Assembly: GCA_963971285.1 (NCBI GenBank)
Contig: OZ020245.1
Coordinates: 16,692,983 to 16,756,982 of the forward strand
Source of the DNA: Astropecten irregularis
Lineage: Eukaryota; Echinodermata; Asteroidea; Paxillosida; Astropectinidae
DNA length: 64,000 nucleotides
Reading direction: 5' to 3'
The translations under genes were made by a program, and so were the position numbers. Shown in pieces: positions 1 through 12,365 of this stretch; position 1 is the stretch's first letter; every line of letters starts with the position of its first letter. The notes under the pieces were generated by a model that searched no databases, had not been told where the DNA came from, and saw nothing but the letters and a program-made list of their open reading frames with translations.

Positions 1-17
1 GATATCACTTGTATCAG

Positions 18-1153
18 GTGGGAAGGCCAGCACTTGGGAAGGAGGAATCCGCGTGCCGACCATCGTCAAGTACCCAGGGGTCGTGCCCCCGGGCTCGGAG
101 GTGTCGGAGCCCACCCAGCTTCTGGACTTGGTCCCCACGATCGCCGGCATCGTGGGGGTACCCCTCCCTAAAGACAGGATGTACGACGGGAAGGATCTGA
201 TGCCACTGCTGAAAGGAGAGGGGACTCAGGACGACAGCAACGAGTTCATGTATCACTACTGTGGGAGCTACTTACACGCTGCTCGTTATATTCCACGCGG
301 TAAGATGGATGGCCAATGGGATGATTGCACCTTATGCATATTCATGAGCAAAATGGCTCATTTCAACTGCCAGAGAATTGTACCTTGGCAGAACTTGAAG
401 AAAACTTGACAGGGAATTTAAATCCTAAATTACAGACACTCAAAACTTTTGAAACACTTCAAAGTATGCCAGAGGTTGTTAGTGGTTAATGACACCAAAT
501 GTATCCTTTTCTTTTGGAGGGGAAGGGTTGTTTTCTTATCAATTGGTTCAAAGGTTATCTTTGTTTAGTTTAGTTTTTTCTGTTTTTAAATGAATTGTGT
601 CCGTTTTCTTGGTAGTTTTTGTGATGATACGATATGATCATCAACTCTGGATATGGTTTTGTATCCATTTGATCTTCTATTGATGTTTCTGAATGGTTGT
701 TGTTTGCTGTTTGCAGATTCTGATAGTGTGTACAAGATTCATTTTAGTAGCGTGCTGCACATACCGGGACCCCATGGCACCATGGGATGCTTCGGCACCT
801 ACGCCTGCCGCTGCACGGGCTACTCCGTCTTCCAGCACGACCCGCCCTTGGTCTTTGACCTGACCCGCGACCCTTCAGAGCAGAGCCCGTTGGACACGGA
901 GGACCCGGCCGTGGCCCGGGCCCTGGCTAGGATGGATGCAGCAGTGACCGAGCATCAGAGCGGGGTCTACCGGCCGCAGGACCAGTTCGGAGTGCTGCGT
1001 CTGCTGCCGAGACCCTGGAGGCAGCCCTGCTGCGGCACCTTCCCCTTCTGCTCCTGCAAGGACCCACTGCACACCGAGGCTCCGGTTTTTCCAACCAAGG
1101 TGGTCGCCCAACCTGACTGGGTACCGGTCACGGAGGATATTCCGCAGAGCTGA
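18..1153 (+). CDS. Steryl-sulfatase-like arylsulfatase, 3' end (last two exons)
   Basis: Two terminal exons of a sulfatase cut by the left window edge. Exon 18-299 follows an AG acceptor and ends at a GTAAGA donor. The last exon runs 717-1153, after a TTTGCAG acceptor, to a TGA stop. Both junctions are phase 1, exactly as in the complete copies downstream. The first exon carries the family block GGIRVPTIVKYPG with the later DLVPTIAG and DGKDLMPLL stretches; the second carries the HDPPLVFDLTRDPSE block and a Cys-rich tail. In this family (STS/ARSD/ARSE type) the protein hydrolyses sulfate esters in the secretory or endolysosomal system. It is clearly diverged from copies A-C, so it is an older paralogue. 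The catalytic N-terminal exons are outside the window, so activity cannot be judged. Confidence 0.88.
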
Positions 1154-1265
1154 GGTAGCACTTCATGAATGAAGGGATTATTAAACACATGATTGTTAAA
1201 GATCACCAGACAGGGTCTGACTCATCTAAAAAACCCAACATGTACACTCTGACTACACTTGTGAA

Positions 1266-1560
1266 CGTTTAAGCTCTTTCTTTCATCTGTATGAAGGAAA
1301 AAAATTTGAACAAAAAGCGAAAACCAACTTTTATTCCTAAAAATGTTGTTATATCATTGAGCAGAATCTTCAAGTACCGGTATTTGGTTTGCTCGTTTCT
1401 AACAAAAGAAAAGAAATTGAAAAGTGAACACAGCCAAATGTACTGGAGCGGGATTCGAACCAGCGACCTCCGGAATACCATGTACTCTGGCGCTTTACCA
1501 ACTGAGCTATCCAGTCCTATGCTGGCTGTGTCTCTAATAGTCAATTATCTTTGTTTGTTT
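1266..1560 (-). mobile_element. tRNA-derived SINE
   Basis: On the - strand, 1516-1441 reads like a tRNA gene: an A box (TAGCTCAGTTGG) and a B box (GGTTCGAATCC), with acceptor-like ends ACTGGA/TCCAGT. The anticodon arm is disrupted, so it is not a working tRNA. The same head occurs near 19890, 50090 and 50210. Confidence 0.65.
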
Positions 1561-2014
1561 GACAGTCAGAAGCCTTGAAATCTATAAATCTGAAAAAAAA
1601 GAAAAAGAAATCATGTTTGTACCATGCATCACCTTCTCTAGTCTATACTGTGTAAAATATTTATATTTATCTGATAACATTATTGTTTTTGTGATTTTAC
1701 GCAATCATGTGTTTTCCCTTTAAGAAGATAATTTTATTTTTAACAAGGATTTATTATCAACGCAGTGCAAGCAATAAGTTTACATTTTTAACATATTTCT
1801 TTTTGTTTTATGAAAGTGTATTTGCTGGTTTTGTGTGTGTTGTTTGTTTGTTTGTATCTTGACAGAGGAGACGAGTTGAAGTTGAACGTGTTTGAGTGTA
1901 AATATTTGCACGTACTTGTAAGGCATTTCCTAAGGTTGATATCCTGTGACTGTCTTACTGTAAGTTAATACATCTACAAACGTTTACATCCATTATCCTC
2001 TATTGGGACTCCTT

Positions 2015-2147
2015 GGGCCGATTTCACTTAACCCTTTGCGATCATCGCTGAAGGCCAAATCCATCACTAAACTTTGCATAGCAATTTTCCGTTTAGCAAT
2101 GGATTTGGGCTTTAGAGATGAACGCAAAGCATTAGTGAAATCGGCCC
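2015..2147. mobile_element. MITE with inverted ends GGGCCGATTTCACT
   Basis: GGGCCGATTTCACT at 2015-2028 is repeated inverted at 2134-2147. The interior (CTTTGCG...CGCAAAGC) is also near-palindromic. No coding potential. No clear target duplication. Confidence 0.75.
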
Positions 2148-2324
2148 CCTATCAGCAAACCTGAAATTCAACCGTTTTTCCTCACCGCGCTTTTTCACCA
2201 GTTAACATTGTAATTTCTAGCACAAGGTTATGGACTTTTCCTCTTACCCATATCATAATACTCACACACTACCTGTTGGTAGATTCAGTGTATAAAAATA
2301 TGCTTATAAGGCATACATGAGCAC

Positions 2325-3814
2325 TAGGCCTGGGCGATTAACTCGATTAATCGATTAATCGCGATTACATTCCTGTGTCGATTACTCGATTAGTAAATTC
2401 TGAACTACTCGATTAATCGTGCCAGCGCGATTAGTGCCTTCGAGTTGCGATTAATTCCATGAGTTACTACTATTCTCAGTCGATCAATAGCCATGCCGTG
2501 TGTGTTGCATGGAGCAGCTGCATAGACTTGATGACAAGTCGTTAGACATTCGTGTTTTGTCCGTCCATCTGTCAAGGAACAATCATTGTGCAATGTGCAT
2601 CATGCATCGTTCGTATAGTGAGGCAACGCAATCTTCAATAGGGGTCGAGGGTGTATATGTGCCGCGGCCGCGTCCCCGCATGTTGGACATTATGCAGGAC
2701 GTACACAGTGTAATATGAACACGCACACCGTACCCCTGGTGTAGCGGTAAAATTACCGACTTGATATCAAGTCTGCCTGCTGCACGTGCACCGGAAGCCC
2801 GCCCAATTATGACAGCACCATGACAACATTTTGAGATAACACTGTAATTGGCCAGTAGCCCTCTGTAGTCTGTACTGCCTTATATGGTCAACGTGGATAA
2901 GGCATGAATGAGGGCTATACCATTTCGCTGTTTATTGAGGTACATTTAGTAATGTTGCATTTTCAATGAACACTATTTATCTCACTTAGTAATAAAACGA
3001 AAGGTTGTCGCACACAAACATGATTTATTGGATACATAAGGTTTAAACGTGTCGGGGTGAATTTTTATTCAAGCCTGACAGCTGACAACGAAGTTTTTCT
3101 CAACCTATTGGCCCACGTGTTTACAATGGATTCGGCTACCATGGCCGGCCAGCGAGGCTTAGCGCATGGCGCATGCATGGCGCGATGCATCATTCAACTA
3201 CTCGAGTACGGACGCTACTCGAATAGACGATTACTGTATTGTATCGTATGGTATAATAATCGTGAAGTGAACATGTGGAGTAATCGTGAACTCTAAAATA
3301 ATCGCGATGTGTGTAGTAATCGTGAGCTGTGTAATAATCGTGTTCACTGTTCAGTAATCGTGAACTGTGTAATAATCGTGTTCACTGTTCAGCCTACGTG
3401 GGGTGTACATTGTGTCATCGTGTACTATCGTTGACCTGTATAGATGTATGTCTGGGTGTACGTACGTGAGGCAGTAGCTGCATGCCTTGTCGGCCAACAC
3501 TTCGCGAAATTACCCTGCTTTATTGAAGGAATACCAATAATTATGGACGATATTAGCTTCACGAATTTTGCATTATACCTTATCAGAACAGAAATGGCAT
3601 AGGCTCAATGCCTCGGAAATCGGAACTGATCGCTGTTGAAACTTGTAAGAATCAATGCGTTATGCTAGTGCAGTTTACTGCAGTGCCGCTATGATGAAAA
3701 CAAGGTACGTGCTGCTTGTATAGTCACTTCCGGGTAATCGCGATTAATCGATTAATCGCGATTATTTCCTCCGCGATTAATCGATTAGTGAAAAGCACTA
3801 ATCGCCCAGGCCTA
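2325..3814. mobile_element. hAT-type non-autonomous transposon (1.49 kb)
   Basis: Inverted ends TAGGCCTGGGCGATTA (2325-2340) and its complement ending at 3814, flanked by perfect 8-bp duplications ATGAGCAC at 2317-2324 and 3815-3822. Both subterminal regions carry dense GATTAATCG repeats, with a tandem block of TAATCGTG...TTCACTGTTCAG around 3300-3390. A tRNA-like stretch (TGGTGTAGCGGTAAAAT) occurs near 2740. No transposase remains. Confidence 0.9.
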
Positions 3815-4556
3815 ATGAGCACCATTTGGGTTGTGAAATTTGAAGGACGAATTTGAAACACCAACCAAGTAAAAAAGCCATGAGACTGGACTAGGCTACC
3901 TTGAATTGGGACATTGTGCAAACAGTATTATTTGTGTGTTTCACTATATATAACCATTTTCAGCATTATAATGAAAAGCTGATGAACTTGGATGGTTTTA
4001 CTGCATACCATGGATGTAGTTTCCACTTTCCTTGCAGGGCATTGGTCCAACATACATGGGTCAAATGGCTGTATCGTTATGCTGGTACATAGAATGGTTT
4101 CAGATTTTTCTTGTTTTTTTACAAATCATGTAAATTTCTACCCGAATGAATCTGTGCATGTTACACGCCCAGCCACTTTGTAAATAAATCAAATTCATAA
4201 ATCATGTAAGAAGATTTGTTAATTCATGTAGAATATTTTGCGCCAATCGTAGGCAATAATGTTTGTGCACCAAGGCAATAGTGATGCACTAGTCACTCAT
4301 ATTTCTTTCTTTAGCATGTCTAGATGGCAATGTTCGCATACATACATGTACATGTGGAGGTAGTTCATTATGCAGCATATTGTTTCAAAACAGGGTATCT
4401 CAAAGACGAGTGATGCCTTCCAGTTTCCATGGTTACTCCCAAATGCCATCTCCGTGGATTCCCTAAAATGTAGCTACGAAAGATTTTTTATTTACACCCC
4501 GTGATTCGGGCCTGAAATGTCTTGTGTGTCTATGTTAACGACCACCATGACCATAA

Positions 4557-4737
4557 ATCAGGGATGTGATACTTCAGATTTAAATCTGAATTCTGATTTT
4601 TTTGGTTTAGATTTTAACTCTGAATTTCATGGTTTTTTTTTTGTACACCTGCTCTGTACAAAAGTATAGGAATTTTGAAATTTTAGCTTTTATCTTGCAG
4701 TTTTCAGATTTTCAGAGTGGCCACTCACATCCCTGAT
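4557..4737. mobile_element. MITE with inverted ends ATCAGGGATGTGA
   Basis: ATCAGGGATGTGA at 4557-4569 and its complement at 4725-4737. The interior is AT-rich, with repeated CAGATTT and TCTGAATT. A related one-ended copy seems to start near 13508. Confidence 0.7.
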
Positions 4738-5475
4738 AAATGCCTATGTCCTTTTTGCAATATGACCCCCATAAGAATTTCCCATAAGTTTTGATTTTCA
4801 TTCACCCTTCCCACTTCCCTTTGTTCTTGGCAGTTCCGGTGCGCTTGGATACTTCCCCTTTTGACTTGTGTCATATATCTTGTGTTGTTATTCTTCTATT
4901 AACCATTTTTTGTTTGCGTTCCATACTTCACTAGTGCTGTGTCTTTCATAACTGAGTGGATGGGCAGTTTTGTAATATCATTACCAGGAGGTTACAGAAA
5001 GTTTGGTAATCATTGCCCATATGGGAAGACCTCTGTCCATCTTAATATTTATTCCTGAAATGTCCAAAAAAAATAAATAATAATTATGTAAAGAAGCATT
5101 GCTGAAATTTTAGATTGTGCATTTCTGCAGTAGCAGTATGCATATTAATACTTGTATAGAGTCCATGATATGTCCATTCAATGTGTTAACTCTTACCATC
5201 CTAATTAAGAACAAAATCAGAAGTGTCTGACTATGAGAATATTTGAATCATCAAATTTTTTAAAATTTAATTTCCTGTTTCCATTTTTAAGGAGAGAAGC
5301 AAGTACAGACGGATTGTTTTTTAAAAACATGAATATATGTACAATGTAAATATAGTACAATGTGTATTTAGTGCATAATCTGTTTGGGTTTTTGTTTAGC
5401 CTTATAAACAGGTGAAATATTTTAAGACCTTCTCAATAAGCTTTTGTGCAAGTAGTATTTGATTAACGTCGGACT

Positions 5476-5741
5476 CAGTAGCGTAACTAGGTTGGGGCAA
5501 CTGGGGTACTTGTGTACGTGCCCTGGGCGCCACTTTTTAGTGGGCGCATGATAAAACTGCAAAGGCTGAAAAAAGGAGCTGTACTGTTGAGGTTATTGGA
5601 AATCTGATCCGTTGAAGTTTGAACAATGAAAGACAAATTTCAAAATGTCTGATTTTCTTTTGTCATTGGCATGACAAGTTGGAATTAGGGGCACAATTTC
5701 AGTGCTTGCCCAGGGCGCCGTTTCCCCTAGTTACGCCACTG
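5476..5741. mobile_element. hAT-type MITE (266 bp)
   Basis: Inverted ends CAGTAGCGTAACTAGG and CCTAGTTACGCCACTG, flanked by perfect 8-bp duplications GTCGGACT at 5468-5475 and 5742-5749. Confidence 0.92.
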
Positions 5742-5749
5742 GTCGGACT

Positions 5750-7814
5750 TCCACCTGGGGTGGGGGTGGGAGGAAGGGAGGTTGGGGTGGAAACAGGGAA
5801 GGCGGGTGGTCGGTTTGGGGGGGGGGGGGGGGTTGGATGGGGACTCGGTTGGGGTCAGGGTTTATATGTATATCTACAGGAGGCTGAACGGGGTACTACA
5901 TGTATTTTGCACCAGCCTGCCAAGTTTCGCAGCTGTCATTTAATGTCATAGCCACACTGTGTGCACGACCGACTAAACCCAATGTCGAGTTTTGTACAGT
6001 AGTTGTGTATAGCTGCATTTAATGAGTAGGCCTATCATCATTAATCAAATACATTGTACCTGCAATTCTCACCTGTGTGCTTTTCTGTAGTGTTAACTCT
6101 AAAATAATGTAAACTTTAAAATAAAAATCAATGTTACACAAAATCAAGAGGTAGCAACTTGAAGAAAAGCATGCTGGACTGAACATAAAATCATGAAAAT
6201 TAATTGCAGCCAAGGTTAAATTTCACCTTACTTCTTGTTTTTCCTTTTGAAATATGTAGGAAAATATGTTTATTATATTCATAGTATTATATGTTTTGCA
6301 GAAATACCATTTTGCACCAGAAGTTGAAAAATCATGTGCTTTGCTCAGTGTTAGTTGTGCTATTTATGTAAATTTATTGGTTGGAAAACCAAGAAAATGT
6401 GTATCATGAACAGCTTTTAATTGTTTTTTTTTTATTTACTTTTAAACATAATTAATAACATAAGGGGCTAGATATTATATAAATAATGTTTTCAAAATTT
6501 AAAATAAGAACAGTTATGGATGACCACAATAGTCTGGTTTTTGGAGTTTTAACATGTTTAACAAAGGGTGCAATTCTGGACTGTGATGAAGTCTATTAGA
6601 ACAATAAGGTTTTGTTTGTATTATAGATTTTTAACCGTTTTTAAAAAGGCGGCATTTTTTTAAGAGATATAAGGATAATTTCACTATAGGTGAGGGGCAC
6701 GTTTTGTGATGATGGTCTTTTTGGCGTTGGTAAATGTGGCAACTGGTAAATTATATATAGTGCACATTGACAGCTGGTCTAGTTTGAATGAAAAATGGTA
6801 TCGTTGTACGGCAGTATGCACCATGTTGGCAGTTTCTGTCTCGTCTGTTAGTGGGCTTCAGAAGCTTGCTTATCCCCAGTCAACAAACCTGTTGCTTTAC
6901 TGTCCAGTCACACAAAGGCGTACATTTTAGTTTTCTTTTATGCTTCGCTAAAAGTTGTGGGCTCTGAAATGAGCCTCCATGGCCGTAAATAACGCCCAGA
7001 TTTCCCATTTTTGCATCACTGTGCAGCTATAATATGAACATAAATTTAGGAATTATAATAAATTGAGCATTTAATGTAATATTTTTATCTAAATAAAAAT
7101 GGCTGAAAGATACTCATAAGCCTGTTCCCTTTTCATGGATCTTTACTAGAGTAAATAAATAAATAGATAAATACTAAGCAAAAATGTATAATATAAATAA
7201 TAACTGATATTGATAACAACAGTATTTGGTAGCAGTGACTAAAAACTGAATGTCACAGACTTATTTAAATGTATATATCGATGGACACTGCACTGTGACG
7301 ATGGGCATACTTAACCCTTGGCAGAAAATTAATTTCAGCGAAATTCTATCATGCTAAAAATGAGAAAAGTGCCGAGGACAATGGCCGCAAGCCACATACA
7401 TCTTGCATGGCATTTTAGTCGCTGGTTTATATCATTAATACTGTGCTGTTAATTGTGTGCACAGCAGCTCTATGACGTTATTTTGGAATGTTTGTTTATT
7501 TGGAATAATTTCTTTTTCTTGGCAAAGTCAATGCAAATTTATCAGGATGGTTTTTCGTGTGTTTACCTGTATAATGTTTCAGATCCTGTCGTTTTCCTTC
7601 AAAATGGGGGTATCGTTCGTTCAGACGCGGCAGTCATTGTCGTCACAATGAAGCATTATTATGTATCGATCTTTGTTGTTTGTGTTTTAATTTCTTTGGT
7701 TTTTGTATTTTAAATGTGGAATGTGGGCAGTTTATTATTTAGGTTTATTTTTCGGTAGTTAGAAATAATATTCTTAACTTCATCGAAACATGAGGGCGCT
7801 ATTTATATTTTACA
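5750..7814. other. Intergenic DNA, no gene recognised
   Basis: Begins with a G-rich tract (5755-5850, with a run of Gs near 5818) and continues as AT-rich DNA. The ORFs are short and lack codon bias. Nothing supportable. Confidence 0.5.
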
Positions 7815-7822
7815 GTGTACGA

Positions 7823-7987
7823 CATGGGCGTAGATCCCTGGGGGGGGGGGGGGGGGGGGGGGTTGCAACCCCCCCAGGTTTTCACTTTTTATATATATAA
7901 AAAATGATTTTGTGCACAAACGTATATGGAAGTACGACCCAGCTACAAGATCAACCCCCCAGGTCTGAGGACGTGTCTACACTACTG
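7823..7987. mobile_element. hAT-type MITE (165 bp) with poly-G core
   Basis: Ends CATGGGCGTAGA and TCTACACTACTG are imperfect inverted repeats, flanked by 8-bp duplications GTGTACGA at 7815-7822 and 7988-7995. It contains a long G run followed by C runs. Confidence 0.75.
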
Positions 7988-7999
7988 GTGTACGACTTG

Positions 8000-8234
8000 G
8001 GGCCTTTTCGAAACGGAGGCTCGGGCTCCCGGTTCCGTCATTGATAATTTATGCTGAAAATGTAGGTCGTGTTTGTTTGTTTTTTCAGTGAAGTTGAAGC
8101 TCTGTTTTCCTTTTCAAACCAGAGAGTCTACTTCTGAACCTCAGCCAAAAAGCCTCTATTTTGATACCCGTTTTTTTTTTAGAACGGATTCACCAAATGG
8201 TGCCGTAGCCTGAGCCTCCGTTTCGAAAAGGCCC
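8000..8234. mobile_element. MITE with inverted ends GGGCCTTTTCGAAACGG
   Basis: Ends GGGCCTTTTCGAAACGGAGG and complement, with TTG on both sides (7997-7999, 8235-8237). The interior (AGTTGAAGCTCTGTTTTCC) is shared with the element at 23364-23621, so they form one family. Confidence 0.85.
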
Positions 8235-8258
8235 TTGATAGAGAACTGAAATGTATAG

Positions 8259-9187
8259 AAGCCGTGTTCCCATTGGACTTTTTTTTCCGCGGCCACACGG
8301 TAACTTACCGCTACATTCCTTCATGTCAATCTACTGTGCGTTCCCACTTGGACTTTTATTTACCACTGCGGACAGTTTATTGGCCGTAATAAGTGCACAC
8401 ATTGCGGACGGTGGACAAATCACCTTTGACCCCAGCAGGATATGACTCATATCTTGACGTAACTTTCGCGCGTCGGCATTAATTCTTTCCAGTAGACACA
8501 CGGCATGTAGATATAAAACTGAAATATTAATTTCTACTCATAAAAAAATCCATGAAAGAGACCAACGTGTCACCCTGACAATAAAACAAGCTAGCCACCA
8601 GCTAGATGACAAGAAAATGGAGTTGCCGAATTCAATAGGCACAGTACTGACGGTGCCAAAGCACGAACTTGGCCTACGTCACACATGACTATAGCAAGAA
8701 TTGGGCCCATGCAGAAACCCACATCTCAGTGCCCAAATCTGTCAAATCTGACACAGTTTAATTATTTGAACGAGAATCGTACGTCCGGTACGTACACGTA
8801 CAATTTTTCAAGGCACGTTTGCCCGCTGATGGTGATGACAATCATGTGCAAGGAAACAGGGAATCGTAGTGCAAGTATTTTCGCGCGCTCGCTGTACAGC
8901 CTGCGTGTACTGTGACGCAATACAGGAAGCTGGACTGTTTTACAGCGTGGTCGCGGTACGTTTACCCACGGGAAGTGTTCCCATTGGACTTTTTTGCATC
9001 CCTGTTAAGTTACCGTGGCTGCGCGGAAGTTTTCCGCGACTTCTTTCGGACTGTTAGTTTTACATCACGGTCGCGGTAAGTTGACAGGGACGTAAGTTTA
9101 CCGTGCGTTCCCATTGGACTTAATTTTGTCAATTTACAGGAAAGTCGCGGTAGTTTAACCAAAATAAGTCCAATGGGAACACGGCTT
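8259..9187. mobile_element. Non-autonomous transposon (929 bp) with internal end-copies
   Basis: Inverted ends AAGCCGTGTTCCCATTGG and complement; 3-bp duplication TAG (8256-8258, 9188-9190). The motif GTTCCCATTGGACTT recurs inside near 8339, 8979 and 9107, giving four direct copies and one inverted copy. Confidence 0.85.
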
Positions 9188-9190
9188 TAG

Positions 9191-10806
9191 GTGAATGTTT
9201 ATGCATCATGGGAATGGGGATTCATTTGTTTTTATAATGGCATTTGGAGGGAATCGGCAGTTTTTTCACCCTTGTATAAAAATAACTGATTAATTTTGTC
9301 ATTCTTTGTTGTAGAATTGTTGATGGTCATCGTAAAGATGATTTTATAAGCTGTAAATGATTTTACACCATGACAACTGTGAAAATGTTATGCGAAAATG
9401 TAGCCACAGAATGACTGGAAAGTTGCTTCGTTTCTCATCTGAGCCTGTGAACTCATAAGCGAAGCGAAGTGCATCATCTCAATGAAGATTCTTGCATCAT
9501 GGGGAGAACAGCACGTTTTGATAGCACAGTATAATCATCAAAATTCACTTAGCACCGAAATACGAACGGTACGGTTTATTGCTTTGCATGCTATCGCAAT
9601 CAGTATGGTACAACAATTTTGACATCATATCACACAGGGAAACAATAATTCACACATTACCGTTATTTTTTTAATGAATGTCATAAAAAATAACTTTCAG
9701 AACAAAACTAGACAATATTTTTTATCCTCGCCCAAAAACCTGTATACTATCTGAATTATATTCAAGTGTTATTTATTTATTTTTATTTCATTTTATGGCT
9801 CACGTTAATATCTGTTTATAGAAATTCATCTTTAAACCATTGTAGACGCGACCACCACTATACTTGTTTTGTTTTGTTTTTGTTTTTTTTCTTCTCAGTT
9901 TGATGTGGAGTGTATGTGATAATTGTTGGCACTGATCAATAAAATCTTTATGAACTGAGCTCTGCACACTCTAAAATCAATAGCCTTCTCGTAATTGATT
10001 TCAACAGTTTTTATTTATTTTGACTGAGTCCGTGTTTGGAAAATTAAAACGTGGGAACTAAGTCCGTACAAAATGAATAATACATAGACCTACATGGAAA
10101 CAATGAATTATTAGCCTCTATTTTTCAGCACAACATTTTTGTCTCAGTAATTTAATATTCGGAGAAAGTGCATGTGAATCAATAATATTAAAAGCTGAAT
10201 TACATTTCTTCTTTCTTTTTTTTAAAAGGAGGCTTACGTGTTATTGTTTCGATATTCTAACGGTATTTTCGTCAATATCCGAGTTGAAGCAAGAGAGAAT
10301 AGTCTTTGTTTTTTTTCTTCAAAAAGCCATTTACCCACTTTTTTTTAGTCATTGAAAGATGAACAGAAATAATTATGGGGGAGGAGGTATTCGACTGGCT
10401 ATCCAGCCCTTTCCAACCCTATATGAGTTGAAGCATGCAAGAGAGAATAAACCCCTTGTTATTTGGTGTGTGTTTTTTTTTTCAAAAAAGGCCTTTACCC
10501 ACTTGTTTTAATCATTAAAAAATGAACAGAAAATTAACTGGAGAGGGATTCAACCAATGCTGAGCTATATGTACATGTATAACCATGTAGACATTTTCTA
10601 TTTCTACCTCCTTGGTGTAACAAAAATGCAGCTGTTATGTAAGACCATGTGGTAAGACCATAGAGCTAGGATGGAGTACTGGGTAAGACAAGGGACACAC
10701 CAAGCAAAACCACTGAGCCATGGGTAATTGGTAGCTATAAGATAAACAATGTTTAGGGATCATCTTCACCAGTCAAAAATGGTTTTACCATGGAGGGGTT
10801 TTACTA
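9191..10806. other. Intergenic DNA, no gene recognised
   Basis: AT-rich. A diverged direct repeat is visible around 10260-10400 and 10420-10520 (GAAGCAAGAGAGAATA, TTTACCCACTT). No ORF or RNA is supportable. Confidence 0.5.
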
Positions 10807-11328
10807 AGGGTATGTTCAGACAGCCTTGTATTTAAAACGAATTGAGTTAAACCGCTCGGCAACCGCGGGGGGTAAGTCATAAGTTAAAATTTTGTTGCGT
10901 CCATACAGCGTTTTACTGTTTGCAGTTAAAACAGATCGGTTTTACTTTTGGTTTTAAGAGGTCATGCACTTTGCCTTGACCCCGTACTAGCTTCCAGTTA
11001 TAAAATAAAGCGCGCGGATTTATCTGTGTGTTGAATATAAACAAGCGCGCCACAACATGTGTTACGTAACCAGCTGCCAGGCTTCTCTGCACTGAAACAG
11101 GATGTCGGAAAGTTTTTCTGTCCCAACAGCGTTTTAGCAGTTAACTCGATCGGTTTTAAGCGCTAAACCCTCCTCCCGAGCAGTTTTAACTTTGGTGTTT
11201 TAGCGGCGGATAAAACCGATCTGTTTTAGATAAATAACTGTTTTAGAGCGTCCAGACACATATTGCTAAAACCGATCGGGTTAAAACAGTTGTTTTAGCG
11301 AATTTAACACGCTGTCTGAACGTACCCT
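10807..11328. mobile_element. MITE-like element (522 bp) with ends AGGGTATGTTCAGACAGC
   Basis: AGGGTATGTTCAGACAGC at 10807 and GCTGTCTGAACGTACCCT ending at 11328 form the inverted ends. The interior is full of GTTTTAAC/GGTTTTA and AAAACCGATC motifs in both orientations. Confidence 0.82.
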
Positions 11329-11728
11329 ATGTACAGTAGCACTAGCAGTAGCAGAATGAAACAAATTTTATTTCCCACACTACCCATTCTCAATGTGTAG
11401 AACTGAAAGATCGAGGATTATAATCAAATATTTTCCGCATCAGCAAAAAGCCTTTACTTTTGCTCTGTTTTTTTTTTCCAGATTCTTCTTGTCATTTGAA
11501 AGAAAGGTGCATTGTAGCCGTCGGTCCCACTTTGATCACGTATAAATTATAAACAGTTGATGTCAACCAAACTTGGACCAAACAAAGTCCCCATAGTGTA
11601 AATGTATGTATGCAATGTCCATCAACATTTACATGTACATGTACTATGTACAGTATGTACCTGTACATATCAACAGCATCAGCAGACAACCAATGCTTAC
11701 TGTGCAATGTGCATGCACACAGTCGACT

Positions 11729-11900
11729 GTGCTAAACCCTCTTTCCGAGCAGTTTTAACTTTTTTTGGTGTTTTAGCGGCGGATAAAACCGATCTGTTTT
11801 AGATAAATAACTGTTTTAGAGCATCCAGACACAAATTGCTAAAACCGATCGGGTTAAAGCAGCTGTTTTAGCGAATTTAACACGCTGTCTGAACGTACCC
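11729..11900 (+). mobile_element. Truncated second copy of the 10807 element
   Basis: Repeats 11161-11328 almost exactly, from GCTAAACCCTC to GTACCCT. The left half is missing. Confidence 0.85.
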
Positions 11901-11904
11901 TATC

Positions 11905-12100
11905 CAGTGGCGTCACCAGACTTTTGAGTCTGGGGGGGGGGGCACAAGGGTGGCACTAGCAATTGTTGGGGGGGCACCGCTACAATATATATTATATTTT
12001 TTTCACCAACCCATATCTCAAATGGGGGGGCACGCGGGGGGGCACAAGGTTTTCCAGGGGGGGCACGTGCCCCCCTGGCCCCCCCTTGGCGACGCCACTG
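11905..12100. mobile_element. hAT-type MITE (196 bp)
   Basis: Inverted ends CAGTGGCGTCACCA and GGCGACGCCACTG with perfect 8-bp duplications ACCCTATC at 11897-11904 and 12101-12108. It inserted into the end of the preceding truncated element. Confidence 0.9.
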
Positions 12101-12365
12101 ACCCTATCTCAAGCGCGCAGCACTTGGTTATAAAGAAGGATTAGTGGGGGGGGGGAGGGGGGGGTAAATAGCACAACTTATCAAAGATTTGTGTGGTAAA
12201 TACTGGACCACTTTCTTTGCGTGGCACATTTCGCCGCATTTTCCCAAAATACCATCAAATTACCTTTTGCGTTCAATGCGTTGCATGTGTATACAATTAT
12301 CTGCAATCATAATGCGGGTAATTCAGTGCTGTGATGCAACTTTTATATTGTGTCTTATCTACAAA

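Noticed and set aside
1441-1516. tRNA gene on the - strand
   Set aside because: A and B boxes are present but the anticodon arm has a mismatch and wrong length; the same head recurs with a shared tail, so it is a SINE.
5619-5951. Gly-rich 110-codon frame
   Set aside because: Caused by a G-run and overlapping a hAT-type MITE end.
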